A stretch of DNA of 64,000 nt from an uncultured Campylobacter sp. (GTDB taxonomy: Bacteria > Campylobacterota > Campylobacteria > Campylobacterales > Campylobacteraceae). This document shows positions 63,934 through 64,000 of the stretch, piece after piece (positions within the stretch are counted from its first letter, which is position 1; every line of letters begins with the position of its first letter). The position numbers were made by a program, and so were the translations under genes. The notes under the pieces were generated by a model that ran no database searches, was not told the origin of the DNA, and worked only from the letters and a program-made list of their open reading frames with translations. The DNA lies in the NCBI GenBank assembly GCA_934718785.1, contig CAKVAF010000009.1, positions 14,078-78,077 of the forward strand, read 5' to 3'.

Positions 63934-64000
63934 CTAATCCTTTTTACTTTTAAACTCTTTTTCAAGCCTTTTAGCTTCAAAATAAAATTTCACATATCCG
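63934..64000 (-). CDS. C-terminal end of a gene cut by the window edge
   Basis: The last 21 codons on the minus strand read 'GYVKFYFEAKRLEKEFKSKKD' in part and then a stop. They form a charged helix. Too little is present to name it. Confidence 0.4.
   Translation of the reverse strand, partial: GYVKFYFEAKRLEKEFKSKKD

Overview
The window is a low-GC chromosome segment from a Campylobacter-type epsilonproteobacterium. The evidence is AT-rich codon use, extended -10 promoters, and gene blocks I know from Campylobacter: fmt-birA-parA-parB-atpF'FHAGDC-tolQRAB-pal-cpoB-slyD-fabD-mtnN, fliF-fliG-fliH-dxs, accB-accC, nssR divergent from ctb, miaB beside an HP0268-type gene, and the tRNA cluster Gly-Leu-Cys-Ser. 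The leucine operon differs from the C. jejuni one as I remember it, so this is probably a related species.

Layout: 1-1000 has two tiny membrane proteins and four tRNAs. 1-5.6 kb is a minus-strand run of atpB, a small membrane protein, MlaA, MlaC and an RND/MMPL exporter. 5.9-8.4 kb has gpmI and cysQ. 8.6-18.7 kb is a minus-strand biosynthetic run: thiG; leuA-leuC-[methyltransferase-endonuclease]-leuD-leuB, with a restriction-modification pair inside the leucine operon; thiS-thiF; accB-accC. 19-36.6 kb is plus-strand housekeeping: a DUF305 protein, fmt, birA, parAB, the F1Fo ATP synthase genes, the Tol-Pal envelope machine, slyD, fabD, mtnN and a TtcA-like protein. 38.6-44 kb carries the flagellar MS-ring and C-ring genes plus dxs.

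From the dxs stop codon to about 49 kb lies a decayed, plasmid-derived island. It holds an intact ParA ATPase and a small ribbon-helix-helix-type partner, a frameshifted Abi-like gene with a RX4H motif, a second truncated copy of that gene, a serine recombinase and a tyrosine integrase that both lose their N-termini at one point, a stub of a replication initiator, a frameshifted gene beside a possible oriT, and iteron-like repeats. Next comes a two-gene accessory unit: a secreted C39-type peptidase and an outer-membrane barrel whose signal peptide is put out of frame by one base in an A8 tract.

51-64 kb returns to core genes: a di-haem cytochrome c peroxidase, a glycosyltransferase, nssR/ctb with a Crp-type box about 41.5 bases before the ctb start site, a haemerythrin, a PilM/N/O-like set, miaB, nusA, a methyltransferase, a molybdate-binding Mop protein that seems to start at ATT, and an HD-domain protein. 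Several intergenic spaces hold long hairpins or dispersed 'GTCATTGC' repeats. I saw no CRISPR array, rRNA or complete insertion sequence.
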